Source of the DNA: Chrysaora quinquecirrha | Taxonomy: Eukaryota > Cnidaria > Scyphozoa > Semaeostomeae > Pelagiidae | Direction of reading: 5' to 3' | DNA length: 64,000 bases | Assembly: GCA_014526335.1 (NCBI GenBank) | Contig: JACTAT010000001.1 | Span: 4,516,596 to 4,580,595 of the forward strand | Shown: positions 53,501-58,340 of the stretch, one piece after another | Numbering within the stretch: the first letter of the stretch is position 1 | How the letters are laid out: every line of letters starts with the position of its first letter | Made by a program: the position numbers and the translations under genes | Notes under the pieces: generated by a model | What the model saw: only the letters and a program-made list of their open reading frames with translations | What the model was told of the DNA's origin: nothing | The model's database searches: none

Positions 53501-54668
53501 ATTCGCTATCTCGAACGATTTTCCATTTCCCCTCGTTTTGGTATAAGGGTTTGTATAGAAAAATCATCCGCTATCTCGAACCCCGTTATCTCGAACATTC
53601 GCTATCTCGAACCATTTTCGATTTCCCATGAGGAAAACCTGCTCTTTATCTCGAACTTTGCCAAATTTTCTTCTGAACTGGATAAAGAGACAGGCTGAAA
53701 ATATGTATAAGTTCACCTTGCGGAGCAGGAATAGCAGCAGCTAAGTGATATGCTGCCCATGTATACAATAGAGAAAGCTATTATATCTTTCGAGATGTGC
53801 TGCATCGCCATTATCTCAATTTCACCAGTAGTAGGGATAAAAGCAGATGAGCTTTGACTCCTATGTAAAAAATACTAGACTTGTTTAATGAAATTGAGGA
53901 TCAGTAACCCTGAATGTTAATAGGGGTTCCTTTTCTGACTTAAAAATATAATTTTTTATATTTATATGGGGCATCCGTTATTTCGAACATTCGCTATCTC
54001 GAACAAATTCCAGTTTCCCTTGAGAGTTCGAGATAGCGGATGTCAACTGTATAATCACAAGACAATTATTACCGCATTTCCTCGATTAAGGGCCCGGGGC
54101 GCTAAATTAAACAATCCGCTCAAACAGGAGCAACTATTTGAAAATTTATGAATAAGCTGACTTTCTGACGGAAACTACGATTTGCAGCAACTAGCAAAAA
54201 GTTTCCCTTGATTTCTCAGTGTATATGGTCCCTAAGAAAATCTGTATGCTTCATCTTAAAAACGATCGTGATCACTTCATTATGACGCTATTTGATGGCG
54301 CCCCCCCTATTAGCGGCCTCAAATAAGCAGGAACATTAGTGGTACGCCCTCAAGGTAACCACTAACAGCTTTCGCTACTGCTTACCTTAGCAAAAATGAT
54401 TCCAAGATAGCCTGTCCTAGCATAGAACTTTGAAATATTGTCCATTTGACGTATAGCTGATGTTAATGCAGGGATAGTGACAGTTGACAAGAATGATGGT
54501 GGATGATCTTCGTAAAGTTGCTCAAAATGCTTTCTCAATGATTCCAAATACTTGACTTTGTCTTTCGTTTCATTCAAAGCGTCTGTCAAGCTGAAAAAGA
54601 AATTAAACTGATTGACAGAAAGTTGAAAAATCTAAATATTTTAAACATCTAACAATGCACTAGCTAGA

Positions 54669-54707
<39 letters not shown>

Positions 54708-54759
54708 ATAACTAACTAACTAACTAGGTAGCTAACTAACTAACTAACTAACTAGGTAG

Positions 54760-54801
<42 letters not shown>

Positions 54802-57071
54802 CACTAACTAACTAGCTAGCTAGCTAGCTAGCTAACTAACTAACTAACAGGACAATGCATTGAAGAGTTGAAGACTAAGTTTAAAGCCAGATAGCATTCT
54901 CACACAACTTCATTGTCCCTAAAAAATCCGGCAGAAAACGATTATTTTGTTGAAGGGTCTAAGGACTAAGGCTTTGGCCAAACACTGATCCAATTATTGA
55001 TCAGACATTTGCGATTTGCTTTACTAACGATGTGTGACTGTTTGGCCACGCCGGAGAATATCGCTCCACAAGCAGATCTTGCTTGGCAATGCTTTTGAAA
55101 AACTTTGAAAACATCTTCTGCTTGCTGCAAGCAAAAAATGTTTGATGAGCAATGTTTTGCGATGTGGTTAATGGATCAAACAATTGACAAGTTAATTTCA
55201 GGTGTTTAAGCAACGATGTTTCGTGGTTTAGACAGAGTCTAATGGATGACAATACTAACGTAGTGTCAGGGGTCCTCAAACATAATAAAGAACAAAAATG
55301 GAGTGATTTAAGGTTGGCAGCGATTTTGTCTTTTTTCTGGCCACTATCAACTTTGAAGGTGCTGTGGCGTTGTGGTGTAATCCAGCAGACTCGTGGTGTC
55401 AGAAGCTCAGTGTTGCCAGGGTTTTCGAGCCCAGCCACAGTAGCGTCACGACCAGGGTCGAGGTCTTGATTAGTCAACCTACTACTGAGATCCTAGTTAC
55501 TGGCGCAAAAACACCATTTCACCTTCACCGACTTAACTTCAATGGTTACAAGTCCAAGAAACAAAATGCTTTAATGGTCCTGTATGTGATATCATTAATA
55601 AGGGCTGTCGCATATCACAGTGTTTTGTTTTTCAAAAGGATACACAATAGTGGAGCTTCAGTTCTTATATGATAATAGAGTCAATTTATTAAATGTAAAT
55701 AAAATCCTACTGACCCTGCATCAACAAGTTTCCATTTCTTCAAGACTCTTGATTTTGCAGTGATTAGAATTCCAATTACAGTTTTGCATTCTTTATTCTT
55801 TAACTGATCAGCAATGTTATAAAGAACCTTTTGCCTTCTATGCCACAAGTCCAGCTCAGACAGTGGTCCACTGAAGAAGTCAGGTCTGAAATAAAAAATC
55901 TTGTATTTAAACAAATAAAGAAGGTTGAAAGAAAAAAGTCCTGAGATGGCTACATGCTACGACGAAATGCTGCGACAGAAGTCCTGCAACAATCAACTTG
56001 CATGATAAGAAGAATGGCTCCTATCAAATGTCAATGAAAAGAAGCAAAAACAATGCAAGGTGTTGCATTATGGAAAAACCGGCTACATGTAGCAACATTA
56101 CTGGCGACAAGTAAAAACATGTCAGGAAAATTTCAGCCAAAGCAATGTTCTGCAACCGCATTTCCTAAGGTCGCAGAATATTTTGTTCAAAAATCTATCC
56201 CTGGCTACACGTTCAGCTCTTAGTTTTTCTGGTCGTGGCAACAACTTTTGAACATGTTCTGTCGCCATTTTCAAGCACCATGTCGCACATGTAGCCGTGG
56301 CTTAAAGCTGAAAGATACTTCTGATACCTCTGCAGCCCCACTTAATCATGTATAGGGTAAGTATTGAAAAATATTCACATAGTCTCACCTATCTTCTAAA
56401 GACTCTGATAGTAAAGCTTCTATTGTCTGCATCCAGTCTTGCACTAGTTGCTCACATTCAGTGATAACTGACGGGTTGATGGTCAAAACTCTGCTTTGTT
56501 TAAAATCATTGGTAAGGTGCACATCTGGTCTTTTCAGTAGCAAATGTGCAATATTAACAGATGAAGAGTAATCTTGCAATGTTGATGAATATTTATCTGT
56601 TTGAATAAGAAAGTCCATGATTTCATTAGGGGTGCTCTCACCCCAGTTTGTTTGTGCCTTGAGCATTGGTACAAATGCATGGCTTAGCAAACTTGAAAAT
56701 ACAGTTAGAGGATTCTCCTTAACTTCCAGAACAAAAATCTCTTTCTCAACATTTCCTGGCTCTATTTCTTGGTCTGTATTCGTACGAATAAATACAACAG
56801 CAATTGAGTCTTCTTGGAGAAGCTCTTTGAGCTTGACAGCTGAAGATGCAACTTGAATCTTATTGTCTGAATCATCTGGGCTAGAAGCTGGCCTCAAAGC
56901 ATAGAATATTAATTTACTGCCTTCTGTACCAGTTAGAAAGTCGTTTATTTTATCCACAATGTTTTGATCTGCTAGGAAATCTTCTGCAAAGTTTCCATGG
57001 GTGTGCTCCAAGCTTTCTGACTGAAATGACTGTTGCAGTTTTGTAGCTATCCACCAATGGCGTTCATCCAT
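512..57071 (-). CDS. Divergent dynein heavy chain (DNHD1-like), 3' end outside window
   Basis: Force-generating or scaffolding subunit of a dynein complex, by homology. Seventy-five exons with compatible phases total 12,235 nt, about 4,078 codons after allowing for one extra base in exon 72. Domain order is that of dynein heavy chains: DHC_N1 tail, linker, AAA1 to AAA4, antiparallel stalk, AAA5 start. AAA6 and the C-terminus are missing because the window ends. I chose the ATG at 57071 because its context (AAAAATGG) is good; an in-frame ATG lies 10 codons upstream at 57101. Dynein identity is certain from motifs such as HPGLSTLTWSSLNID, NPPIARNAPKVSG and LTPLTERC. The degenerate AAA3 and AAA4 sites suggest DNHD1 rather than a standard axonemal DNAH; that is inference, and another divergent axonemal chain is possible. 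All introns are GT-AG except one GC-AG. Confidence 0.9.
1240..1797. mobile_element. Two GGCCAAACGATCAAAC-family MITE copies
   Basis: Two adjacent decayed copies (about 1240-1490 and 1556-1797) of the fold-back family whose best ends read GGCCCTGGCCAAACGATCAA. Internal landmarks TTTGGCCA-GTC-CAAAACATTGC and AACAATGTTTGATCGTTTG recur in order. They lie in the intron between exons 73 and 74 and between exons 72/73. Confidence 0.7.
2353..2529 (-). CDS. Dynein exon 72 with a one-base frameshift
   Basis: Length 177, but the flanking phases (0 in, 2 out) need a length of 3n+2. Frame 1 reads IAIHKFNLNKKINELF then stops; the shifted frame continues SEKLKSLTELID and joins exon 73 correctly. One extra A (plus strand) near 2391 explains it. 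Splice sites are good on both sides. Confidence 0.8.
2648..3085. repeat. Long purine (GAA/GGA) tract
   Basis: About 440 bp of almost pure purine on the plus strand, so a pyrimidine tract in the sense of the dynein transcript. It lies in the intron between exons 71 and 72. The apparent Ser/Leu/Phe frames across it are artefacts. Confidence 0.95.
3133..5686 (-). CDS. Dynein exons 68-71: stalk and stalk-head region
   Basis: Exons at 5287-5686, 4743-5016, 3651-3904 and 3133-3417; residues about 3476-3880. Exon 68 is a coiled coil (RTNVSELKETISKLKSEL and on) with an acidic insertion (SEMEDDIVDSILIDDYDEMDEEYEK). Exon 69 has LRAFQNPTPMVGMTMVMLMILIG then a Ser/Lys-rich segment. Exon 70 has W-KTIQVIMNDTQKFAENL followed by PSTSGHKASVSSIPSS. 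Exon 71 opens with RFSLVNFKNLVNSDIAF and carries ARYSSEDAAQLVEYC, the counterpart of the usual S-AA-GLC-WV. The microtubule-binding head is not recognisable as canonical. The exon 71 acceptor (exon end 3417) was chosen because only it joins in phase 0 with exon 70. Confidence 0.82.
4128..4394. mobile_element. GGCCAAACGATCAAAC-family MITE
   Basis: Begins CTGGCTAAACGATCAAACA and ends TTGATCGTTTGACGAAGGCC, an inverted pair. Same internal order as the other copies. Intron between exons 69 and 70. Confidence 0.75.
5990..6252. mobile_element. GGCCAAACGATCAAAC-family MITE
   Basis: Begins GGCCCTGGTCAAACATTCAA and ends CATTTGATCGTTTAGCTAGG. Contains the shared GTTTGGCCACGTCATAAAAC block. Intron between exons 67 and 68. 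Confidence 0.75.
6629..10673 (-). CDS. Dynein exons 60-67: AAA4 module, P-loop lost
   Basis: Exons at 10557-10673, 10179-10342, 9481-9671, 8629-8735, 8384-8523, 7689-7820, 7121-7181 and 6629-6924; residues about 3074-3475. Exon 62 aligns with the AAA4 P-loop, but GNALLIG-SIGTHLASLARL replaces the usual GVGGSGRQSLTRL, so the Walker A basic residue and hydroxyl are gone. Exon 63 has KSFLDAIDNILTNGSCPLLF (family: inner FL-DINN-L-GE-P-LF). Exon 64 has MRFFEIRVKLNLHIILCM and exon 65 GCHINWVSDWPAEALFG, both standard. Exon 62 must use a GTCTTG donor for frame, although a stronger GTAAGT lies four bases upstream. Exon 66 (61 nt) sets the frame of exon 67, which ends in TPATGIFIGPTTFARFM. Confidence 0.85.
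7237..7400 (+). mobile_element. tRNA-derived SINE, family B
   Basis: GGAGAGCCTTGGGCTGTATG leader, box A TAGCTCAGTGG and box B AGATTCGAATCC. Sense copy of the family that occurs three times reversed at 24.7-25.4 kb. Confidence 0.7.
8822..9007. mobile_element. Truncated GGCCAAACGATCAAAC-family MITE
   Basis: The right end is clear (AACAATGTTTGATCGTTTGG, then TTAGGGCCT); the left part is diverged and short. Lies in the intron between exons 62 and 63. Confidence 0.6.
9911..10045 (-). pseudogene. Non-LTR retrotransposon ORF2 C-terminal remnant
   Basis: An open stretch ends at a TGA and reads IRKWVDDIKDWSGRSAVSF then REGWQAISRQHLNRRKRR. This resembles the W-DDI-W-G...R-W tail found at the end of many non-LTR polyproteins. 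The rest of the element is absent. Intron between exons 61 and 62. Confidence 0.6.
10990..11280. mobile_element. GGCCAAACGATCAAAC-family MITE
   Basis: Left end TAGCCAAACGATCAATCACT with the internal GTTTGGTCAAATCATAAAAC block; the right end is decayed. Intron between exons 59 and 60. Confidence 0.65.
11444..17856 (-). CDS. Dynein exons 52-59: AAA3 module
   Basis: Exons at 17787-17856, 17566-17679, 16942-17017, 16283-16389, 14528-14677, 13314-13388, 12436-12606 and 11444-11599; residues about 2767-3073. Walker A reads GPKGCGKAA (about 2811-2819): the Ser/Thr after the lysine is Ala, which should weaken Mg-ATP binding. Walker B in exon 55 is LTLFIDDLN, as in the family. Exon 54 relies on an unremarkable AAG acceptor (exon end 17017), the only one giving the needed phase 0. 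Exon 58 has NYQFDLKDLKRMFQ and exon 59 SFWQHEARRVFQDR, both standard dynein signatures. Intron 55 is filled by a minisatellite. Confidence 0.87.
11735..11870 (+). mobile_element. Retrotransposon 3' tail with hairpin and ATTGA repeat
   Basis: CGGCCCAAGCTAGATAAGCT pairs with CTTTTCTTGGGCCG to form a stem, then an AT-rich stretch ends in repeated GAATT (AATGAATTGAATTGAATTGA). This layout is common at 3' ends of non-LTR elements. Intron between exons 58 and 59. Confidence 0.5.
14195..14370 (+). mobile_element. tRNA-derived SINE, family A
   Basis: Box A-like GTGGTGTAATCTAGCTGACTC and box B GGGTTCGAGCCC are spaced as in a tRNA, followed by a non-tRNA body ending CATTTCATCTTCACATTCACC. Matches 55361-55529. 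In the intron between exons 56 and 57. Confidence 0.75.
14741..16165. repeat. 46-bp double-palindrome minisatellite
   Basis: About 30 tandem units, consensus halves AACCTTCATCTAACTTTAAG and TGAAGGTCAAAAGTAGATCT plus ACTTTT. Each unit has two inverted repeats: ACCTTCA...TGAAGGT and AAGTAGATCTACTT. It fills most of the intron between exons 55 and 56. The centre is the most uniform and the ends are the most diverged. Confidence 0.95.
17893..18190. repeat. Local tandem duplication in an intron
   Basis: Two diverged copies of about 150 bp share GATTGACC-ATTAATTGGATC, then GGATCATTAAA further on. Intron between exons 51 and 52. Confidence 0.65.
18432..22878 (-). CDS. Dynein exons 44-51: AAA2 module
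   Basis: Exons at 22683-22878, 21608-21948, 20692-20799, 20385-20471, 19963-20027, 19463-19532, 19074-19210 and 18432-18512; residues about 2406-2767. The large exon 45 contains the P-loop GSGGSGKTA (about 2476-2484), the DWTDGVFSSIWKR segment and the AAA2 Walker B region WLCFDAPITDAWCENL. Exon 46 reads LTMANVERLQMTGNVKILFE and ASPSVVSRM, close to the family sequence. Exon 51 has PDYDHYVSVFDYYVDESGEW, matching the conserved stretch before AAA3. AAA2 usually binds ATP without hydrolysing it, and this one looks the most conventional of the ring. Confidence 0.9.
21017..21405. mobile_element. Probable fold-back element rich in AAGTTCCTT
   Basis: TTTATAAGGAACCTTCCTC on the left resembles the complement of the right end (AGGTTCCTTATAAGTGG). 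AAGTTCCTTA motifs recur inside. Intron between exons 45 and 46. Boundaries uncertain. Confidence 0.4.
23346..28850 (-). CDS. Dynein exons 37-43: AAA1 module
   Basis: Exons at 28732-28850, 27090-27158, 26220-26318, 25411-25548, 24204-24424, 23829-23992 and 23346-23473; residues about 2093-2405. AAA1 is normally the main ATPase. Exon 37 has the entry motif YGNEFLSC then LTPLTERC. Exon 38 gives Walker A GPTSSGKT (about 2144-2151; usual form GPAGTGKT). Exon 40 gives Walker B CLFDELHQ (usual CFDEFNR), with Asp-Glu kept. Exon 41 should hold the sensor I motif (usual ITMNPGYAGR) but reads FTTITETSERH, so the Asn is lost. ATP binding looks possible; efficient hydrolysis is doubtful. Confidence 0.88.
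24057..24190. repeat. AAGGTC/AAGGAT hexamer repeat
   Basis: Imperfect hexamer array (GGTCAA, GGATAA, GGTTAA). It ends about 13 bp before the donor side of exon 41. Confidence 0.9.
24700..25360 (-). mobile_element. Cluster of three family-B tRNA-derived SINEs
   Basis: Copies at about 24700-24892, 24958-25128 and 25195-25360, all on the minus strand. Each shows the complement of box A (CTGAGCTA) and box B (GATTCGAAC or GATTCCAAC), then AGTAACTCTCCAAGTCATAC. The second and third also share ATGACAAACACTAGGATAGA between units. Intron between exons 40 and 41. Confidence 0.7.
26514..26758. mobile_element. GGCCAAACGATCAAAC-family MITE
   Basis: Begins GGCTCTGGCCAAACGATCAA; the right half ends in AACAATGTTTGACTGCTTAG. 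Intron 38, between the AAA1 Walker A exon and exon 39. Confidence 0.75.
27248..28309. mobile_element. Non-autonomous hAT-like element
   Basis: A 1,062-bp element flanked by a perfect 8-bp duplication ATTGCAGG (27240-27247 and 28310-28317). Inverted ends read CAGTGGCGTAGCCAGGG and CAGTAGCGTAGGGTCGC. Eight-bp target duplications are typical of hAT. No transposase frame remains. It lies in intron 37, about 90 bp from the AAA1 Walker A exon. Confidence 0.8.
29117..40120 (-). CDS. Dynein exons 16-36: linker (DHC_N2)
   Basis: Exons at 40058-40120, 39508-39683, 38780-38870, 38524-38589, 37914-38126, 37110-37171, 36956-37007, 36426-36557, 35948-36057, 35324-35420, 34362-34559, 33854-33919, 33636-33728, 33197-33304, 32889-32980, 31966-32047, 31130-31381, 30714-30848, 30342-30401, 29618-29782 and 29117-29240; residues about 1281-2092. 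The linker is the lever arm that crosses the AAA ring. Markers are GPGVPGVSPSEAVRRLAYF, EIRNRHWLEVMAVTG, W-SVQELWQCLEEVF, ELPQESSRFSRVD, DFPRFYFVND and YPTQVALMNLMSIWT. Exon 29 uses a GC donor. Exon 32 (31130-31381) contains about 65 extra Ser-rich residues just before the short MVSVCDSVGE motif. The 63-nt exon 16 has a weak donor (GTTTTA). Confidence 0.87.
29323..29550. mobile_element. GGCCAAACGATCAAAC-family MITE
   Basis: Clean left end AGGCCCTGGCCAAACGATCA; the right end is eroded. Intron between exons 35 and 36. Confidence 0.7.
30495..30659 (+). pseudogene. Non-LTR retrotransposon ORF2 C-terminal remnant
   Basis: Fifty-four codons then TGA on the plus strand: VKRDRGRQRTTYMDSLK, then DDRENWKTLIVNVCNQRRHN. 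The (K/R)RGRQRTTW-like block, with an R-W further on, is typical of retrotransposon C-termini. Intron between exons 33 and 34. Confidence 0.65.
32085..32545. repeat. TTAGGTA heptamer array
   Basis: Imperfect tandem TTAGGTA/TAAGGTA/CAGGTAT units over about 460 bp in the intron between exons 30 and 31. Telomere-like only in its TTAGG start. Confidence 0.9.
34942..35220. mobile_element. GGCCAAACGATCAAAC-family MITE, near-complete
   Basis: Best-preserved right end (AATGTTTGATCGTTTGGCCA, then GGGCCT) and a recognisable left end GGGCCCTGACAAAACGATTA. About 275 bp. Intron between exons 25 and 26. Confidence 0.8.
36139..36300. mobile_element. Fold-back element with 30-bp inverted ends
   Basis: Left TGGTATGCCAGATTAGACTT pairs imperfectly with the complement of the right end around TAATACGTCTAATGCCAGAT. 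A short CAA run sits in the loop. Intron between exons 23 and 24. Confidence 0.5.
36606..36683. mobile_element. Short pogo-like fold-back element
   Basis: Inverted ends GAAACCTCTTTATAACGGAC and the complement of TGTCCGCTGTATGGAGGTTT, under 80 bp in all. The related CTCGTTATAAC motif recurs near 32580, next to a stretch resembling one near 7880. Confidence 0.5.
37476..37841. mobile_element. PIF/Harbinger-like MITE with TTA duplication
   Basis: Flanked by TTA (37473-37475 and 37842-37844). Ends carry CGTTTACACTATATCGAATA and its inverted counterpart, with repeated TATCSGATAG motifs inside. Intron between exons 20 and 21. Confidence 0.6.
39190..39515. repeat. Local duplication carrying a decoy exon end
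   Basis: Two diverged copies of about 140 bp share AAATGTACTACCAAAG and TTTCTACTTACAACAGCTTA. The copy ending at 39508 is the true donor side of exon 17; the one near 39358 repeats the donor and a decayed piece of the exon end. Confidence 0.65.
40272..45900 (-). CDS. Dynein exons 9-15: rest of the tail
   Basis: Exons at 45725-45900, 45269-45353, 44553-44744, 43640-43873, 42368-42702, 41269-41537 and 40272-40564, residues about 753-1280. Recognisable DHC_N1 stretches are ALVKFEDLWISAWKSQIE, LEVMNEVKWMKRLKLSIP and HPGLSTLTWSSLNIDAYL. Exon 13 (42368-42702) carries an unusual Ser/Pro/Thr-rich insertion (SASPSPPSTPG, SRTPSSD, AVSPPTG), with several SP or TP sites and likely disordered. Exon 15 reaches the helical region before the linker (SFRRFDFLWRDDLQ). 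Confidence 0.85.
41701..42250 (+). mobile_element. Cluster of tRNA-Leu/Ser-like SINEs, family C
   Basis: Two tandem-like units (about 41701-41870 and 41890-42045) carry ACGGTCGAGTGGTTYAGGTG and a box B-like CTCGAATCTCGCC. A third related stretch (about 42117-42250) has TTTGGCTGAGTGGCGAAGGT and TGTTCGACTATCG. No complete cloverleaf forms, so these are not functional tRNAs. Intron between exons 13 and 14. Confidence 0.6.
42755..42990. repeat. GGGGCTTATTCGAGG repeat
   Basis: Inverted AATCCTCGAATTAGCCCC and GGGGGCTTATTCGAGG motifs, likely a decayed MITE. Related GGGGGCTTA motifs occur near 28530 and 28580. Intron between exons 12 and 13. Confidence 0.45.
43371..43590 (+). mobile_element. 5S rRNA-derived SINE (SINE3-like)
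   Basis: GAAGTTAAGCTTGGTCGTG and TCTGGATGGGTGAC match the internal control region of 5S rRNA (AGTTAAGC, TGGATGGGTGACC). This is followed by a body with TTTCGGATGGGACGTTAAAC, a block I recall from several invertebrate SINEs, and an A-rich end. Intron between exons 12 and 13. Confidence 0.6.
44112..44505. repeat. GGTAA and AAGCT pentamer arrays
   Basis: Alternating GGTAA and AGCTA blocks with a higher-order repeat: the AGCTAGGCTAATGTAAGGTA segment recurs near 44165 and 44275. Intron between exons 11 and 12. Confidence 0.9.
45945..46130. repeat. GTCAG/GTCAC pentamer array
   Basis: GTCAG units pass into GTCAC, then GTCAA. Adjoins the duplication boundary at 46133. Confidence 0.9.
46142..46713 (-). 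CDS. Dynein exon pair 7'-8', downstream copy of the cassette
   Basis: Exons at 46604-46713 and 46142-46270, almost identical to the upstream pair and with the same phases, splice sites and 129-nt second exon. Both copies look functional: no stops, intact donors (GTAATAA and GTAAGTTTTG), and mostly silent differences. Joining the phase-0 end of 48489-48617 to the start of 46604-46713 would shift the frame, so the two full cassettes should not be spliced together. Either copy alone, or a 48949-49058 plus 46142-46270 hybrid, stays in frame. Confidence 0.85.
47705..48215. mobile_element. Two GGCCAAACGATCAAAC-family MITE copies in duplication copy 1
   Basis: Copies at about 47705-47912 and 47988-48215. 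Both have direct counterparts in the second duplication copy, so they were present before the duplication. Confidence 0.75.
48489..49058 (-). CDS. Dynein exon pair 7-8, upstream copy of a duplicated cassette
   Basis: Exons at 48949-49058 (110 nt) and 48489-48617 (129 nt) encode tail sequence including EKYIEAFVLYEKDLDEVQ and NPPIARNAPKVSGSIFWARG, the conserved DHC_N1 core. Entry is phase 1 (one base from exon 6) and exit phase 0, so the cassette fits between exon 6 and exon 9. It differs from the other copy at five coding positions; four are silent and one changes Gly to Asp (HGLRS versus HDLRS). An alternative upstream acceptor would end the first exon at 49069 but leaves the wrong phase. Confidence 0.85.
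50029..50570. mobile_element. Two GGCCAAACGATCAAAC-family MITE copies in duplication copy 2
   Basis: Copies at about 50029-50235 and 50335-50570. The first has clean ends (AGGCCCTGGCCAAACGATCA on the left, its inverse on the right) and is about 207 bp. Confidence 0.8.
50894..51134. mobile_element. GACCCCGTTTACAC-ended MITE
   Basis: Ends GGACCCCGTTTACACGAGAG and TTCGGTGTAAACGGGGTC are inverted. About 240 bp, non-coding, in the intron between exons 6 and 7, just upstream of duplication copy 2 in gene direction. Confidence 0.6.
51200..57071 (-). CDS. Dynein exons 1-6: N-terminal tail
   Basis: Exons at 56389-57071, 55715-55885, 54386-54590, 53028-53430, 51968-52255 and 51200-51466, residues about 1-672. 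Exon 1 starts MDERHWW and has no recognisable domain. Exon 2 has a DHC_N1-type GPLSELDLWHRR and exon 3 ETKDKVKYLESL, both typical of the tail that dimerises heavy chains and binds intermediate chains. Exon 4 carries a Ser/Asn-rich stretch (residues about 440-487) after the helical LGALNACLLLHKQYKDQ. Exon 5 ends, and exon 6 begins, with acidic segments (DDEGEG; EDNDENIDE). For exon 2 the GTCAGT donor is preferred over GTAGGA because only it gives phase 2, which exon 3 needs. Confidence 0.85.
51645..51905. repeat. CCACCACAGT-rich interspersed repeat, copy 1
   Basis: Starts TAGCGAATCTATACACACTG and contains many TACCACCACAGT and AACCCACCAC motifs in both orientations, with near-palindromic ends. 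Intron between exons 5 and 6. Confidence 0.65.
52700..52985. repeat. CCACCACAGT-rich interspersed repeat, copy 2
   Basis: Same motif set (TACCACCACAGTACGCA, AACCCACCATATCAAGCA). Intron between exons 4 and 5. Confidence 0.65.
53461..54049. mobile_element. pogo/Tc1-like MITE
   Basis: A 589-bp element flanked by TA on both sides, with identical inverted ends CAGTTGACATCCGCTATCTC. Both halves contain tandem copies of ATTCGCTATCTCGAAC. Non-coding. Intron between exons 3 and 4, starting 30 bp from the exon 4 acceptor. Confidence 0.8.
54655..54850. repeat. TAAC tetramer array with GCTA core
   Basis: TAAC tandem array interrupted by TAGGTAGC and a GCTA run near 54815. Intron between exons 2 and 3. 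Confidence 0.9.
54971..55236. mobile_element. GGCCAAACGATCAAAC-family MITE
   Basis: Begins GGCTTTGGCCAAACACTGAT and keeps the central GTTTGGCCACG and GATGTGGTTAATGGATCAAAC blocks. Intron between exons 2 and 3. Confidence 0.65.
55361..55529 (+). mobile_element. tRNA-derived SINE, family A
   Basis: Second copy: GTTGTGGTGTAATCCAGCAG, a box B with one extra T (GGTTTTCGAGCCC), and the same tail ACCATTTCACCTTCACC. A tail fragment (ACTGGCGCTAATTACATTAT) may exist near 5225-5265. Confidence 0.75.
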
Positions 57072-58295
57072 TTTTGCAAGAAGAAAATATTTAGAAATCA
57101 AATTATCATCAGTTGTGATTAATTATTCAAAATCTCCTGGCATATTTCATGCTCATTTGTTGCAAGCATTATGCATTTCTTGCAAAAATCTAACGTTTGG
57201 TTTATGATCAAAAAGCAGTAGGGCCTTCCAAGCAAACAGGCTCACTCAAGAAGTGCTAGTCCAGTTCGGTAGCAGATCTAGGCCAAAAATGAGAGAAAGT
57301 TAAAAAATTTAGGCCTAAGATTCAGGTCGAATATGATAGCTTCCAGCATTAAAAAGCAACCTTTCAAATGCCACTACATTGAAGATCATTTATTGTCCTC
57401 GTTTCTTGAATTCGTTGTCTTTGAGGCATGATATAAACATACTAAACTGGTCTTCAATCAATCAAAACAAAAAGAGCAGATGCATTTCGTCCGCCATTGT
57501 TGCTCATTTGGCGCGATGACTGTGACTTTTTGAGCACATCACCATAGCAACGTGTCATCCTGCAAACACTGACAAAAAATTTTGCCGTTGTCGAAACATA
57601 ACATGCACCGTGCAGCGAGCAGAATGGCAAGCACTGATCTCTAAAAAGATCTTTAGAGTTTGACAATCTGGAAGGAACCTTCATACAGACAGTACGGACA
57701 AATCGTGAAGATGCGGCAAAAGAGGCAAAACTATGCAACTGCAAGCTTTGTACAGAGTTCTTTGCCAATATCGGTTACTTAAATAGCGTACACTACTGTA
57801 GTTCTTTAGGTTCGCAATAAACTTTTTTTTTCGATAAGCAACTGGACTTTGGCCCAGCCCTCAAGAATTGCTTAACATATCTAGTATTTCAGCCCTCGCA
57901 GAATGACTGGTATCCCCTAAACCTCTTATTTTGGCTCTTTTCTGGCTTTTGAAGGTAATTGACAAGTTTGCAGTGCAAGGATGTACAGTATAAAGAAAGC
58001 TATTTCACCAAAAATTTCAGAAAAATCTCCGCTGTTCTTGCTTATTAAAAAACAGTGTAATACAGTATGCTACTATACATTAGTTGATTTGTTTCATAAT
58101 TTGTAAATCTTTCTTGTATTTGTTACTAGTTAATTTTTATACCCTTAGCAATGTATTTTAAAGTCTAGTTATGTAGTTTAGACTAGAGTTAAGTTAAGTA
58201 GGTTAGGTTCGTATGAATTAGCTTTAGTATTAAGCTATTGTAAGAACCAGTGGAAAATAAAGAAATGAAAAAAAAACATAACAGTTTTAGCATAG

Positions 58296-58340
58296 TCAAT
58301 AGAAAAAACTTTATGTGTTTTTTCTATTGACTATGGTTTT
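58296..58340. other. Perfect 19-bp hairpin upstream of the dynein gene
   Basis: CATAGTCAATAGAAAAAAC and its exact complement GTTTTTTCTATTGACTATG are separated by 7 bases (TTTATGT). It sits about 1.2 kb upstream of the dynein start codon and just right of an A-rich tail. Confidence 0.8.

Noticed and set aside
57454..57768. 104-codon minus-strand frame upstream of the dynein start
   Set aside because: No recognisable domain and no usable splice to exon 1; more likely promoter or 5' flank.
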